NCBI GenBank assembly: GCA_003599415.1
Contig: QZKB01000078.1
Coordinates: 1 to 64,000, forward strand
Direction: 5' to 3'
Length of the DNA: 64,000 nucleotides
Source: Ignavibacteriales bacterium
GTDB taxonomy: Bacteria; Bacteroidota; Ignavibacteria; Ignavibacteriales; SURF-24
The position numbers and the translations under genes are program-made. Shown here piece after piece: positions 11,023 to 21,056 of this stretch (positions are counted from its first letter, which is position 1; the number at the start of each line of letters is the position of its first letter). A model generated the notes under the pieces. That model was given only the letters and a program-made list of their open reading frames with translations. It was not told where the DNA came from and did no database searches.

Positions 11023-12531
11023 TTAAAATTTTACGGTAATTCTAGGAAGTGTCCCCGTAAAATAAGCCAGGAAGAAATAATTTAAACAGAAAAAACTGAT
11101 CACAAGTATTTGTTGAATTGAAATATTTATGGGGAATATCCTTACCAGATTGTTTGTTATGAAATAAGCAACAGAAGCCATTACAACCGCAAATAGTAAT
11201 TCATTAATGAATCTGTATTTGTTTTTAATGTTCATTTTCCTAAGTACCAGCAAAAGGCAACTAAGACTTAAAATTATGTAAGTGATTGAAGATGATAATG
11301 CTAATCCATCCTGCTTTAATATTTTAACGAGAATAAAATTAAAGATGATTTTTACAAGCAATAACAAAATTGATATGGCAAGGAGCTGTTTAATTAATCC
11401 GCTGCTGTAGACTAATTTATTAATAACAGCATATGCTGAATAGAACAAAAGACTGATCGAATACATCTGCAAAACATTATAAGTTATACCGGTATCAACA
11501 ATTGAAAATTCTCCGTGCTGAAATAACACTCGAATAATCAGATCACCTTGAAAAAAATATATAAATGTGAGCGGAACGAATAAGAATGTAAGTACAGCTA
11601 AACTATCATTAAAATATTTCTCAAGCTTAGTCCAGTCTTTTTTGTTAAAACTCTCTGCTAAGCGTGGGAAAATTGCAGTGGAAAGAGCAATTGAAAATAC
11701 ACCAATCGGAAGGACAAATAATACACTTGCGTAATTCAATGATGCAATTCCACCTTCATCAACAAAATTAAAAAAGTACCTGTCAATTACAAGATGAAGC
11801 TGGTTTACAACTTCAATTAAAATTATGATTATCAGGCTCGCATTAACACCTTCCTGAAAGCTAAACCGGTTAACAAAATTAGAGAAGCTTAAAGTGATTT
11901 TATCCTTTACAAAATAGAACAAATAAATAATCTGAAATAGATTCCCAAATAAGTAACCGATTCCAATTGAGTAAATTCCTATACTCTTATTAAAAAACAG
12001 GACTAACAAAATAATAGGTATGTTAAGAAAAACCTGGGCAATAGCGGGTTTATTAAAATTATTTTCAGCCTGAAGATATGAAGCAATAATCGAGTAACCT
12101 GCATTCAGCGGAATAGATAGGATGAATAAAAGGAATATCTTTTCCGTAATATCCCTGGTAGCTTCATCAGCTCTCCAGAGATAAGTCTCCATTATAAATC
12201 CGCGTAAAAGGAAAAGAACTATAGTTATTGCAAAACCAATTAAAATAAATACTATAAAATTCTTATTGAAAAATATTTTTCGTTCGGATGATTGCTCAAT
12301 TGGAATTTTATGATATGATGAGATGAAATAATTCTGGGCAAGATAATAAACAGCGGTGTTTATGATGGTAGGAAAAACTGCACCTACAAGATATATATCG
12401 AAGCTTTTATTTAACCCGAAAACATTCGCATAAATCATCTCTCTAAGAAATCCGATACTTCTGCTGAGTACGGCGGCAAGCGCAATTATTAAAGTTGCGC
12501 CAGCCACTGTCGAAGTGAATTTCCTGTTCAT
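11023..12531 (-). CDS. murJ: MurJ-like lipid-linked oligosaccharide flippase
   Basis: 502-residue integral membrane protein of the MVF/MOP superfamily with about 14 hydrophobic helices. GFLREMIYANVFGLNKSFD near residues 27-45 and LPIGVFSIALSTAIFPRLAE near residue 275 are MurJ-like. MurJ flips lipid II across the inner membrane for peptidoglycan synthesis. Because this gene ends an exopolysaccharide block, a role as the polysaccharide-repeat flippase (Wzx-like) is also possible. It follows the decarboxylase gene by 11 bases on the same strand. No strong ribosome-binding site is seen ahead of the ATG. Confidence 0.8.
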   Translation of the reverse strand: MNRKFTSTVAGATLIIALAAVLSRSIGFLREMIYANVFGLNKSFDIYLVGAVFPTIINTAVYYLAQNYFISSYHKIPIEQSSERKIFFNKNFIVFILIGFAITIVLFLLRGFIMETYLWRADEATRDITEKIFLLFILSIPLNAGYSIIASYLQAENNFNKPAIAQVFLNIPIILLVLFFNKSIGIYSIGIGYLFGNLFQIIYLFYFVKDKITLSFSNFVNRFSFQEGVNASLIIIILIEVVNQLHLVIDRYFFNFVDEGGIASLNYASVLFVLPIGVFSIALSTAIFPRLAESFNKKDWTKLEKYFNDSLAVLTFLFVPLTFIYFFQGDLIIRVLFQHGEFSIVDTGITYNVLQMYSISLLFYSAYAVINKLVYSSGLIKQLLAISILLLLVKIIFNFILVKILKQDGLALSSSITYIILSLSCLLLVLRKMNIKNKYRFINELLFAVVMASVAYFITNNLVRIFPINISIQQILVISFFCLNYFFLAYFTGTLPRITVKF

Positions 12532-12542
12532 ATTAAGAATTA

Positions 12543-13481
12543 TTATACTCTGTCTTTAAAAAAATCAATTGTAAGTTTTAATCCTTCAGTTCTGTTAACC
12601 TTAGGCTGCCAGCCTAAAATTTCAACTGCTCTTGTAATATCAGGCTGCCTTACTTTCGGATCATCAACAGGTAAATCTTTATAAATAATTTTACTTTTGG
12701 AACCGGTAAGTTTAATTACTTCTTCAGCAAATTCTTTAATTGTTATCTCGTCAGGGTTGCCAATATTAACAGGACCAGTCTCAGATGACATTAACAATTT
12801 GAAAATACCTTCAATCAAATCGCTCACATAGCAAAAACTTCTTGTCTGAGAACCATCACCAAAGACTGTTAAATCCTCTCCTCTTAAAGCCTGACCTACG
12901 AAAGCAGGTAAAGCTCTTCCGTCATTTAATCTCATTCTTGGTCCATAAGTGTTAAATATTCTAACTATTCTTGTTTCAACACCATGGTAGCGGTTATAAG
13001 CCATTGTTAAGGCTTCGGCAAATCGTTTTGCTTCATCATAAACTCCGCGTGGACCAATTGGATTTACGTTTCCCCAGTAATCTTCTTTTTGAGGATGTAA
13101 TGCCGGATCACCATATACTTCCGAAGTGGAAGCGATAAGGAACCTTGCTTTTTTTTCTTTTGCTAATCCAAGAGCTTTATGAGTACCAAGTGAGCCGACC
13201 TTAAGAGTTTGAATTGGTAGCTGAAGATAATCAATTGGACTAGCCGGAGAAGCAAAATGAAGGATATAATCAACATTACCCGGAATATGAATAAAATTTG
13301 TTACATCGTGCTTAATAAAACTGAAATCATCCTTTCCAAAAAGATGAGCTACATTATCAAGGTTGCCAGTAATCAGATTATCCAAACAGACTACCCTGAA
13401 ATTTTCTTTTAATAATCTATCGCATAAATGTGAACCAAGAAATCCTGCACCACCGGTAACAACAGCAGTTAACTTTTGCAA
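12543..13481 (-). CDS. UDP-glucuronate decarboxylase (UDP-xylose synthase), SDR family
   Basis: Cytoplasmic NAD-dependent enzyme expected to convert UDP-glucuronate to UDP-xylose for polysaccharide synthesis. The 312-residue length fits. The Rossmann nucleotide motif GGAGFLGSH is at residues 10-18, the catalytic STSEVYGDP region near 118-126 and the YxxxK pair Y148/K152 in [27 protein letters not shown] and the [15 protein letters not shown] block are characteristic of the UXS branch. It lies between the Wzz-like gene and the flippase, which supports a sugar-nucleotide role in the exopolysaccharide pathway. A UDP-glucose 4,6-dehydratase-like activity is a less likely alternative. Confidence 0.9.
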   Translation of the reverse strand: MQKLTAVVTGGAGFLGSHLCDRLLKENFRVVCLDNLITGNLDNVAHLFGKDDFSFIKHDVTNFIHIPGNVDYILHFASPASPIDYLQLPIQTLKVGSLGTHKALGLAKEKKARFLIASTSEVYGDPALHPQKEDYWGNVNPIGPRGVYDEAKRFAEALTMAYNRYHGVETRIVRIFNTYGPRMRLNDGRALPAFVGQALRGEDLTVFGDGSQTRSFCYVSDLIEGIFKLLMSSETGPVNIGNPDEITIKEFAEEVIKLTGSKSKIIYKDLPVDDPKVRQPDITRAVEILGWQPKVNRTEGLKLTIDFFKDRV

Positions 13482-13491
13482 ATTTCCCTCC

Positions 13492-14634
13492 TTAGGATTT
13501 TTTAATAAGCTTGTTCTTCTTCTCTAAATATAAAAGTACTATTGAAGTCAGCAAGAATGCAATCATTCCCCCGACAAATGTGTGGAAGATCAATCTTGGT
13601 GCTTTTGCTTTTAGCGGAGGGATAGCTTTATCAAGAACTTCAACTGTAGGTATGTCCTTATTTTCCTGGATCTTCTCTGTAAAGAATTGTTTTTGTAAAA
13701 GCAGGTATACTTCATTCTGAATTTTCACTTCCCTGTATAAACGGGCAAGTTCAAGACTAAGAGCGGGAATCTCTTTGAACGCAGGCATGTAATCAGTACT
13801 TAATTTGTCTCCGCCTTCAATATTCGAATATTGTTTTCTTAACTCAACAAGTTTCCGGTCTATTCCTTCAATTAGTCTTCCGTCATCCGCAGCGTTATAA
13901 GCTAAAGTTCCTCTTTGGATTTCTGCAAGGATGATCTCACTTTTTAATTTAGCGGCGGTTTGCAGTGAAGCTTCTAACTGTTCGGGTAATGAGATTGCTT
14001 TATTTTTTTCCTGGAATCTTTTTAATGAAACCTCTGCGGAATCCATTATAATCTTTGTTTGTACAAGCTGGCGTTCTATATATTCTCTTGATCTTCTTGC
14101 TTTTGAATTCAACTTCTCGCGGTTTATTTTATCTAAAGCTTCAACATAAGAATTTGCAATTCTTGCAGATAATAATTTTGTAGAATCATTAACAGGACTA
14201 AACCGTGCAAATAAAGGAGTTGTTGCTTCGGCAGTTAGAATTATTATTCCTTCTTTATTTACTTCAACATCAATTACTTTCTTAGTTTTTTCAACAGCTA
14301 TTTGTTTGTTCTCTGCTTTAAAAAAATTCATCAGGTTGCAATCCTCAACCACGTATTCAGCTGCTGTCCGGCTTTTTAATATTTCTGCAAATAACTGTGA
14401 ATTGCCGCCTGAGGCTCCGCTTCCTAAAAGACTTAAAAAATCTGTATTACCTACAAGGTTGCTTATTCCACTCATTTTATTTTCTTCAGGTGGAAGGATT
14501 TTTACTTCAGACGAATAGGTAACAGGATAAATAAAGAGCAGAACCAGGAAAAGAAAAACCATCGTTATAATTGTAATTTGTATTATTACTTTTCTATTAA
14601 AAAGGATTGTATTTAATATTTCGTGAAAGGTCAA
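13492..14634 (-). CDS. Wzz-type polysaccharide chain-length/co-polymerase protein
   Basis: 380-residue inner-membrane protein with one helix near residues 17-38, a long periplasmic part with coiled-coil (residues about 160-290), and a second helix near 345-370 ([20 protein letters not shown]). This is the Wzz/GNVR layout of polysaccharide co-polymerases that control chain length and link polymerase to exporter. No kinase domain is fused, unlike the gene at 16249. The start is TTG, supported by AAGGA six bases upstream and by its position just past the TAA stop of the SLBB gene. Confidence 0.85.
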   Translation of the reverse strand: MTFHEILNTILFNRKVIIQITIITMVFLFLVLLFIYPVTYSSEVKILPPEENKMSGISNLVGNTDFLSLLGSGASGGNSQLFAEILKSRTAAEYVVEDCNLMNFFKAENKQIAVEKTKKVIDVEVNKEGIIILTAEATTPLFARFSPVNDSTKLLSARIANSYVEALDKINREKLNSKARRSREYIERQLVQTKIIMDSAEVSLKRFQEKNKAISLPEQLEASLQTAAKLKSEIILAEIQRGTLAYNAADDGRLIEGIDRKLVELRKQYSNIEGGDKLSTDYMPAFKEIPALSLELARLYREVKIQNEVYLLLQKQFFTEKIQENKDIPTVEVLDKAIPPLKAKAPRLIFHTFVGGMIAFLLTSIVLLYLEKKNKLIKKS

Positions 14635-14635
14635 T

Positions 14636-16231
14636 TTATTTCCTTACTGCTATTATTACGGCAACAGTTGCGGCAATAACAGTCGCAATTTGTCCAACAA
14701 TATTAAGCGAAGTTTCAAACACATCCCAGAATCTTGGATTAGGAGGATCTTCCGGGATCCAGATAATATCACCGGGTTCTAAAAATTTAACATCATCTTC
14801 ATCAAGCCATTCACCTGAATTTGCTTTTATAACTCTTATATCACCTTCCAATGCTCTCCAGCCAAATCCACCAGCGAGCTCAATATATTTCTCTATATTG
14901 TAATTCGGATTATAAACTATATTCCCCGGTTTAATTACTTGCCCGACAAGAGTAATATAGTTCTTTTGTTCAGGTATTTCAATTATATCACCACGCTTAA
15001 GGATAATATTTTCCGATGTATCTTTATCGATGAAAAGACGCTGAAAATCCACAACCATTCTTCCTTTAACGTGACGCGATTTCTGTTTCAGATAATCATA
15101 TTCATCGTCGTCCATATCTGCTCGTGGAATCAACTTCAATCTTTCAAATTCAGTATCTTTATCCAGCGAACCAACAGTTCGTATAACGTAAGCATCTTTC
15201 AGTGAAGCCTCATTTAGAAACCCACCTGCCTGATTAATAAGTAAATCATAAAGATTAGTCTGGTCCTTTACAATTTTGTATATACCGGGGTACTTCACAT
15301 AACCGTTTACAGTTACAAACCGATCAATTAAATACAAAGGTTTTTCTCTTACCAGTACTCTATCGCCTCTTTTCAGCAGAATATTTTTATTCATAATTTC
15401 ATCATAAGTATAGAACATACTGATAATCGTTTTGTCGTCGTTAAGGAATGAAGTTACTTCGATTGTATCCTGTTTAGCCCGGTCAAGAAAGCCGCCGGCA
15501 ATGTCAATAAAATTTTTAACAGATTCATTTTCTACAAATTCATAAGTGCCGGGATACTGAATAGCACCGTAAATTGAAATCACTTTATCGCTTCTGTTAA
15601 TAGTAACTACATCTCCTTCGTGTAAGTATGGATTATTTTTTTTATCTCCCAACCTTAAGAATGAGACAAGATCATATTTACGATTTTCATTAGAGATGGA
15701 GTTAATTCTGATATTTCTCATATCACTGTTATCGTGTAAACCTGAGGCAATAAGAAACAGATCTAGAAGCCTACTGTTGGCATTTAATATATATGAACCT
15801 GCACGTATAACATTTCCAAGAAGGTTAACTTTTATTTTCTTAAAATCAAGTAATGAGATTTGAATAGTAACATTCTTATAGAATGAAGAAAGCTCTTTAA
15901 TAATTTTTTCTTTCGCTTTATTCAACGTAAGATTTTTTACATTGATGAGACCAACTTTAGGAATGTAAATGTTATCTTCATGATCAATTACTAACTGGTA
16001 GGATTGATCGACAACTCCATTAATCAACAGCAATAACTTATCTCCAGGACCGACAAGATATTCATCAGGAGAAATTACTCCATCAGATGGAGTGGCTACT
16101 GACAGAGAAATCTTTTGTAATGAATCAGAGAAGAAAAAATCTCTCTCTAAGTAACTTGGCAGAGACTGGGGAAATATTGTTACAGTTCCTAAAAATGCCA
16201 TTACGAAAAAATATATTTTATTTAATCTCAT
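14636..16231 (-). CDS. Wza-like polysaccharide export outer-membrane protein with SLBB domains
   Basis: 531-residue exported protein. Signal peptide at residues 1-23 (IFPQS). A poly-export domain follows with DEYLVGPGDKLLLLINGVV near residue 60, then several SLBB-type repeats marked by GxV..PG.Y/GTYEF blocks (GAIQYPGTYEF, NGYVKYPGIYKI, VGQVIKPGNI). A hydrophobic C-terminal segment (about 507-527) precedes the final VRK. Family members form the outer-membrane channel for capsule or exopolysaccharide. The stop overlaps the ribosome-binding region of the Wzz-like gene. Confidence 0.9.
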   Translation of the reverse strand: MRLNKIYFFVMAFLGTVTIFPQSLPSYLERDFFFSDSLQKISLSVATPSDGVISPDEYLVGPGDKLLLLINGVVDQSYQLVIDHEDNIYIPKVGLINVKNLTLNKAKEKIIKELSSFYKNVTIQISLLDFKKIKVNLLGNVIRAGSYILNANSRLLDLFLIASGLHDNSDMRNIRINSISNENRKYDLVSFLRLGDKKNNPYLHEGDVVTINRSDKVISIYGAIQYPGTYEFVENESVKNFIDIAGGFLDRAKQDTIEVTSFLNDDKTIISMFYTYDEIMNKNILLKRGDRVLVREKPLYLIDRFVTVNGYVKYPGIYKIVKDQTNLYDLLINQAGGFLNEASLKDAYVIRTVGSLDKDTEFERLKLIPRADMDDDEYDYLKQKSRHVKGRMVVDFQRLFIDKDTSENIILKRGDIIEIPEQKNYITLVGQVIKPGNIVYNPNYNIEKYIELAGGFGWRALEGDIRVIKANSGEWLDEDDVKFLEPGDIIWIPEDPPNPRFWDVFETSLNIVGQIATVIAATVAVIIAVRK

Positions 16232-16248
16232 AACTTGGGTTAAATTTC

Positions 16249-18501
16249 TCAGACTGAATCCAGTTTTTTACTTTTTTTCCTGCCGTTTTCATTTGGCCTG
16301 GAGTAATAATAGTAATATTTATAGTAAGAGCCGTAACTGCTTCTGAAAGTAAAATTATTAAGCAGTACACCAATAAAGGTTTTTTGTTCGTGTTTTAAGA
16401 GGTTCACAGATTTTTCCATTACATCTACTTCTGTTATGTTCGAAGAAACAACAAGTATAGTAGCGTCAACAATCCTAGAAATAATTTCGGAATCTGTAAC
16501 TGCTATTACCGGGGCAGAATCAATAATTATTATATCAAATTCCCGGCGCAGTTTTTCCATAAACTCCAGCATCTGATGTGAACCTAACAATTCTGATGGA
16601 TTAGGAGGTATTGTTCCGGCAGTAATAATATATAAGTTATTTGTTCCCGAAGGTCGTATTATTTCACTATAAGTTGCCTGTCCAAAGAAATAATCTGTAA
16701 AGCCGGGATACCTGTTATTCTTAAATACAGCATGTAATCTTGGTTTTCTAAGGTCGCAATCAAGCAATAAAGTTTTTTTATTTGCCTGTGCAAAACTACC
16801 TGCAAGATTTACAGCAGTAATAGTTTTACCTTCCTGGGGAGTTGATGAGGTAATTAAGACAGATTTGATTGCGTCCTTTTCTAATTTTGAAAACTGAACT
16901 CTCGTCCTTAAAGCGCGGTAGGCTTCACTTGGAATTGAATCCGGTTTTTTAGCTACAATAAATTCATAATCACTGTTTCCGTTTTGCCCTAATCCTTCAA
17001 TAGTTGGAATCCATGCCAGGACATTAATGTTCCGGTTTTCAATATCGTCAGGAGTTTTAATTGTATTATCAAAATAATTTTTAATGAATGCATAGCCTAA
17101 ACCCATTCCCAAACCGAAAATAAAACCAACAATCACAATCAGCATCCTGTTTGGTTTTGCAGGTTTATATGGAATTCTTGCGTAATCAATTATTAAAACG
17201 TTACCGGGTTGCGACTGTTCATTTATTATAGCTTCCTGGTACTTTTCTTCAACTAATAGATACATTTTTTCGTTTGCTGTTCTGTCGCGCTCCAACTTTG
17301 CAAGTTCAATTGTAGCTTTTGGTAAAGAATTAAATTTAGCATCATAAGACCGTACCACATCATTCAATTCCTGTAAAGATGCTGTTGCAGCTTTAACTTT
17401 TGTTTCTTCCTCAATGATTTTTTGTGTCAGCGATTTTACTTCTTCCGGACTTGAAGCAAAAATTCCGGCTTTATAGACCGACATTTTTTCGGTTACTTTA
17501 TCTTTAAGAGATTTTATTTTTGCCTCATAATCAGCAATTACTTTGGAATTAGAAGTATATTGTCCTTTTGATGCCAGTGCAATATCACGATTGGTTTCAA
17601 GTTTGGCAATTTCTTCCTGAAGAGATTTCAAATAAGGTTCAGCAGCAAAACTTTGAAGGTAATCAGCTAATCTTGGGTCTTGTTTTTTCAATTCATCTCT
17701 GTATTGAGCAAGATTATTTCGGGCAACGGTAAGTTCAATATTTGTTGAATTTTTCTGAGCTTCAAAATTTGTTAACTGATCAATTAAAGATTTTGCCTGT
17801 TCATCAAGGGCAATAATGCCACCCTGCTGCTGGTATCTTCTCAAACTATCTTCAGATCTGCTTAACTCACCCTGTTTTCCCTTTCTCTGTTCTTCAAGAA
17901 AATTTTTAATGTTTGTAAGCTGAGCCCTGTTGGTTTGAAGATTCATTTGGTTGTATGCAGTCGCATATTCATTTGCTAAAAGCGCTGCTTCATATGGCGA
18001 CTGGGATTCGACAGAAATTTCTACAATATCCAATCCTCTTTTCTGATCAATCGATACAACACTTGTAAGCATATCAGTTATTTGCTGAACCGATTTAACC
18101 GGCGACTTAACTGTTCTGTCTTTTCCGTAATCCTTATTCTTTATAATATAAAAACTATCCTTGATTGATGAATCCTTGTAATAGCTGAGCATTGCGTTTG
18201 CAACTCTTTCTCTAACAGAATAGCTCTTTAAAATTTCTATTTCATTTGCAATGAATCTGTCGCTGCCAAAATCCTGAAATTCCGGAATTAAAGGAGATTC
18301 AAGAATACTTCCCTGCGGTTTTGATACTTTAAGCGAAGTAGTGGCTTTATAAATGTTGGGAGCATTAATAGCGTAGATTACTGCAACAGCAAGCCCGGCT
18401 AATGTTATTAAAATAATCGGAACTAAGTTATTACGGATAAGAAATAAATAATCTTTTAATGAACTTCCTTCCTGTACTCTTTGAAAATTATTATTGTCCA
18501 C
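16249..18501 (-). CDS. Wzc-like polysaccharide co-polymerase / BY-kinase
   Basis: About 750-residue inner-membrane tyrosine autokinase. Layout: Wzz domain with a first helix (about 28-48), a long periplasmic coiled-coil (about 180-420), a second helix (about 440-465), then a cytoplasmic BY-kinase domain with Walker A SSTPQEGKT, Walker A' LLLDCDLRKPRLH and Walker B IIIDSAPVIAVTD. The C-terminal tail is Tyr-rich (YGSYYKYYYYYS), the usual autophosphorylation cluster. It drives export in concert with the Wza-like proteins on both sides. I chose GTG at 18501 because AGGAGG lies six bases upstream; a GTG at 18519 would put that site inside the gene. Confidence 0.92.
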   Translation of the reverse strand: MDNNNFQRVQEGSSLKDYLFLIRNNLVPIILITLAGLAVAVIYAINAPNIYKATTSLKVSKPQGSILESPLIPEFQDFGSDRFIANEIEILKSYSVRERVANAMLSYYKDSSIKDSFYIIKNKDYGKDRTVKSPVKSVQQITDMLTSVVSIDQKRGLDIVEISVESQSPYEAALLANEYATAYNQMNLQTNRAQLTNIKNFLEEQRKGKQGELSRSEDSLRRYQQQGGIIALDEQAKSLIDQLTNFEAQKNSTNIELTVARNNLAQYRDELKKQDPRLADYLQSFAAEPYLKSLQEEIAKLETNRDIALASKGQYTSNSKVIADYEAKIKSLKDKVTEKMSVYKAGIFASSPEEVKSLTQKIIEEETKVKAATASLQELNDVVRSYDAKFNSLPKATIELAKLERDRTANEKMYLLVEEKYQEAIINEQSQPGNVLIIDYARIPYKPAKPNRMLIVIVGFIFGLGMGLGYAFIKNYFDNTIKTPDDIENRNINVLAWIPTIEGLGQNGNSDYEFIVAKKPDSIPSEAYRALRTRVQFSKLEKDAIKSVLITSSTPQEGKTITAVNLAGSFAQANKKTLLLDCDLRKPRLHAVFKNNRYPGFTDYFFGQATYSEIIRPSGTNNLYIITAGTIPPNPSELLGSHQMLEFMEKLRREFDIIIIDSAPVIAVTDSEIISRIVDATILVVSSNITEVDVMEKSVNLLKHEQKTFIGVLLNNFTFRSSYGSYYKYYYYYSRPNENGRKKSKKLDSV

Positions 18502-18511
18502 CTTTCCCCTC

Positions 18512-19036
18512 CTAATCACGAATGATATTTAAAACTAAAATTGACAATGAAATTAAGGTTGATACAACCGATAATGTCATTGTAAAATAATCTCTATAAT
18601 AAAGCTTTGGTTCACCCGGTATAATGAGCAGATCACCAACTCTAAGATCAGGGATATTTTCTTTTTTCGTTGTTAATGTTGGGCTATATAATAGATCGTT
18701 AAAACTAAATTTGTACAGAATCTGTGTTGAATCTTCCAGAACTCTGTATATACGAAGGTCTTCAAGGAATGCATCATCTGTTGGTCCGCCCGCATAAGAA
18801 AGTAAATCTCTCACGTTAATATAACTTGGCACCAAATATCTCCCCGGAAATTTTACATATCCCCAAACAGAAACCTTAATGTTCATTGCTTCGGGGTCTG
18901 AAAGGTCATAAAATCCACTTTGATTATTTCTAAACTGGTTCATATCTGCTCCAATCTTTATGTCGCCTGTTTGAGCCAATAAACTACCAGATAAAACCAG
19001 AAGAAATAACACTAAATTTTTAATTCCCTTTGCCAT
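18512..19036 (-). CDS. Short SLBB-domain polysaccharide export protein
   Basis: 174-residue exported protein. Signal peptide at 1-21 (SGSLLAQTG), then a single SLBB-like segment with VWGYVKFPGRYLVPSYINVRDLLSYAGG near residues 53-80, VGDLLIIPGEPKLYYRD near 130-147, and a C-terminal hydrophobic helix (about 150-171). It lacks the N-terminal poly-export domain seen in the 14636 protein, so it is a shortened relative and may be an auxiliary part of the export channel. It immediately precedes the BY-kinase gene. Confidence 0.82.
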   Translation of the reverse strand: MAKGIKNLVLFLLVLSGSLLAQTGDIKIGADMNQFRNNQSGFYDLSDPEAMNIKVSVWGYVKFPGRYLVPSYINVRDLLSYAGGPTDDAFLEDLRIYRVLEDSTQILYKFSFNDLLYSPTLTTKKENIPDLRVGDLLIIPGEPKLYYRDYFTMTLSVVSTLISLSILVLNIIRD

Positions 19037-19097
19037 AAACCGAATCCCCTAAATAGTAAAAATTTGTGATCAAATCTAACAAATATATTTAATCATA

Positions 19098-19976
19098 TCA
19101 AAAGTTAATTTTTTTAACTTTAATTGAAATTTTTCCTACTGCAAGCAGACTACCAAAGAAACCTAAAAGAACTCCGCTTACAATTATGGCGGTTATGAAT
19201 ACTATACTATCAACAGTACTGATAAAAAGATCTTTCAATTGAAAATTCAGCAACAGGATAATTACTTTGTAAAATAAAATGCAGAACAAAGAAGCACAAA
19301 CACCAATTATTAATCCGTTTACAATATACGGAAGCCTGATTGTTGAATCTCTTGCTCCTACTAACTTCATTGTCTCAATTTGCCTACTTTTGTTGTGAAT
19401 TATAATTTTATTCATACTAAAAACTAAATACAGTGCAATAAGAAAAAGAAGAATGCCGGTAACAAGCAGATAAAATTTTATAGTTCTAAGCCAATACAAA
19501 AGCGTAATAATAAAATCTTTCTGAATAACAACCTCATCAATATTTTCTATCCTGCCAAGGCTTTTTTCAACTTTTAAAATCGCATCATCTTTTAGAAACT
19601 CAGGTTTAATTTTAATTTCAATTGAAGCCGGTAATGGGTTGTATTCCAATATACCTCTGAAATCTTCCCCCGTTTGTTTAATAAAAACTTCCTCGGCTTT
19701 TTGTTTATCTATATAGTTAATACCTTTAACGAAACTACTTTCTGAGATATCATTTTTTACTTGTTCAACCTGCTCTTCTGTTAAGGAATCCGGCAGGAAG
19801 GCAGTAAAAGTAATTTTCTCTTTAATCCTGTCTTCAATTGAATCCGAGAAACCCAACAGCAGAACCACAACCGATACAATGAATATGGAAATGATTCCTG
19901 CTATTAAAGACAGAATAAAAGATAACTTTGCAGAAGTAATTGATTTAAAAGACTCTTTCAGTATAAACAGTATCAT
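19098..19976 (-). CDS. ftsX: FtsX-like permease, cell division
   Basis: 292-residue inner-membrane protein. FtsX with the ATPase FtsE forms an ABC-type complex that activates septal peptidoglycan hydrolases. Visible: a first helix near 20-45, an extracytoplasmic domain (about 50-165) with FTAFLPDSLTEEQVEQVK, and the final three helices with the family block KSRQIETMKLVGARDSTIRLPYIVNGLIIG near residue 197. No ftsE gene is adjacent. The start lies 8 bases after the preceding lipoprotein gene. Confidence 0.9.
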   Translation of the reverse strand: MILFILKESFKSITSAKLSFILSLIAGIISIFIVSVVVLLLGFSDSIEDRIKEKITFTAFLPDSLTEEQVEQVKNDISESSFVKGINYIDKQKAEEVFIKQTGEDFRGILEYNPLPASIEIKIKPEFLKDDAILKVEKSLGRIENIDEVVIQKDFIITLLYWLRTIKFYLLVTGILLFLIALYLVFSMNKIIIHNKSRQIETMKLVGARDSTIRLPYIVNGLIIGVCASLFCILFYKVIILLLNFQLKDLFISTVDSIVFITAIIVSGVLLGFFGSLLAVGKISIKVKKINF

Positions 19977-19984
19977 GTTAAAAC

Positions 19985-20485
19985 CTAATAATTGGATTCG
20001 TCAATCCATTTGATAATGGCCCATTTTTTTGAAACAGGATTCTTTTCCAAAGTAAGATTTACTTTACCGTCAACCCTTTGAACGTCAGAAGGATTAAACG
20101 TAATTGTTAAATTAAAACTGCGGATTATGCTTGTTGAATCACTTGAAATAAAAACTATATTGTTCCAGATGAGATCCAACCGCTGAGAATTCTGGAATAA
20201 TCCGTATGTAACTTTCATTTCATCGTCTCTTCCCCAGGTTATATCGAAACCCAGGTCATAATCTCTGTAAACGAAGCTGAAGTTATTCGAAATTAAATCG
20301 CCGTATATTGTTGTATCCTTAAAGGTATAAGCATATTGAAGATTCTGAAAAACACCTTCTACATTTGTAAGGTCTGATATTGAAGAATTTCCTGTATCTA
20401 AATTTTCATCAAGAGTGGGTGCAAATGGATTAAAGCAACCACTGAAAAAGAAAAATATCAGCCATATGTAATTCTTTGGCTTAAT
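19985..20485 (-). CDS. Predicted lipoprotein, probably initiated at ATT
   Basis: Unrecognised 166-residue protein. The minus-strand frame has IKPKNYIWLIFFFFSGC at its start, a basic-hydrophobic-lipobox pattern with Cys as the acylation site, then an acidic linker and a compact domain ending KWAIIKWIDESNY. No ATG, GTG or TTG lies between the upstream in-frame TGA (20498-20500) and residue 90, so a conventional start would delete the lipobox. Two ATT codons (20486-20488, 20483-20485) follow AAAGGAAG. The second has ideal spacing and overlaps the preceding gene's TAA by one base (ATTAA). The domain resembles the neighbouring lipoprotein at 20481, so the two are probably paralogues. Confidence 0.7.
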   Translation of the reverse strand: MKPKNYIWLIFFFFSGCFNPFAPTLDENLDTGNSSISDLTNVEGVFQNLQYAYTFKDTTIYGDLISNNFSFVYRDYDLGFDITWGRDDEMKVTYGLFQNSQRLDLIWNNIVFISSDSTSIIRSFNLTITFNPSDVQRVDGKVNLTLEKNPVSKKWAIIKWIDESNY

Positions 20486-21056
20486 AATATCTTCCTTTCA
20501 AATCGCTCCAGCTATAGTTAGTGCCGGATTGAATATCCTGCCAGGAAGAAATTACCCATTGAGAACGCGAATCTCTTACAATTGTAAAAGATAATTTACC
20601 CTGGTAGTATTTCGGTAATTGCTCATTACTTGTAGGAATATTTAATCCATATGTGGCAAAGTAAGTAAGGCTATCTCCAAACAAACTCTTTTCATCTTCA
20701 GTTAAAGAAAGAACAATTGATGAACTGCCTGATATAGAATTTGTAAGATTAATGAAATACTGTTTCTCATCCGCAAGATCCCAGTCTTTCAAAAATGTAT
20801 ACTGTGAGCCTGCGCTTGCAGAAGGTTGAAAAGAAAATTTCTTCTCGGAAAATGAAGAATCAACAAAACAGTAAATATAGTTTTCGGCATTCTTATCCTG
20901 GAAGGCGTCAATAAGATTATTAAGAAGTATTTCCGGAGTTGATGCAATCTGAAAGTTACTTCTTGGTCTGTCCGGTTCTTCAGGATCCCGGGTAGTAAAC
21001 AGGTCGCAACCAAGAATAATCAAAGAGAAAATCAATATCAGGTAGGCATATTTCAT
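20481..21056 (-). CDS. Predicted lipoprotein, NTF2-like
   Basis: 191-residue protein with lipoprotein signal MKYAYLILIFSLIILGCDLF (Cys17). The mature part begins with an acidic/proline linker and has TPEILLNNLIDAFQDKNAENY near residue 40 and SQWVISSWQDIQSG near residue 165, the helix-then-sheet layout of NTF2-like folds. Function unknown. It lies between a methyltransferase and a paralogous lipoprotein with the same layout; both are upstream of ftsX on the same strand. The start overlaps the methyltransferase stop by 4 bases. Confidence 0.8.
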   Translation of the reverse strand: MKYAYLILIFSLIILGCDLFTTRDPEEPDRPRSNFQIASTPEILLNNLIDAFQDKNAENYIYCFVDSSFSEKKFSFQPSASAGSQYTFLKDWDLADEKQYFINLTNSISGSSSIVLSLTEDEKSLFGDSLTYFATYGLNIPTSNEQLPKYYQGKLSFTIVRDSRSQWVISSWQDIQSGTNYSWSDLKGRYY

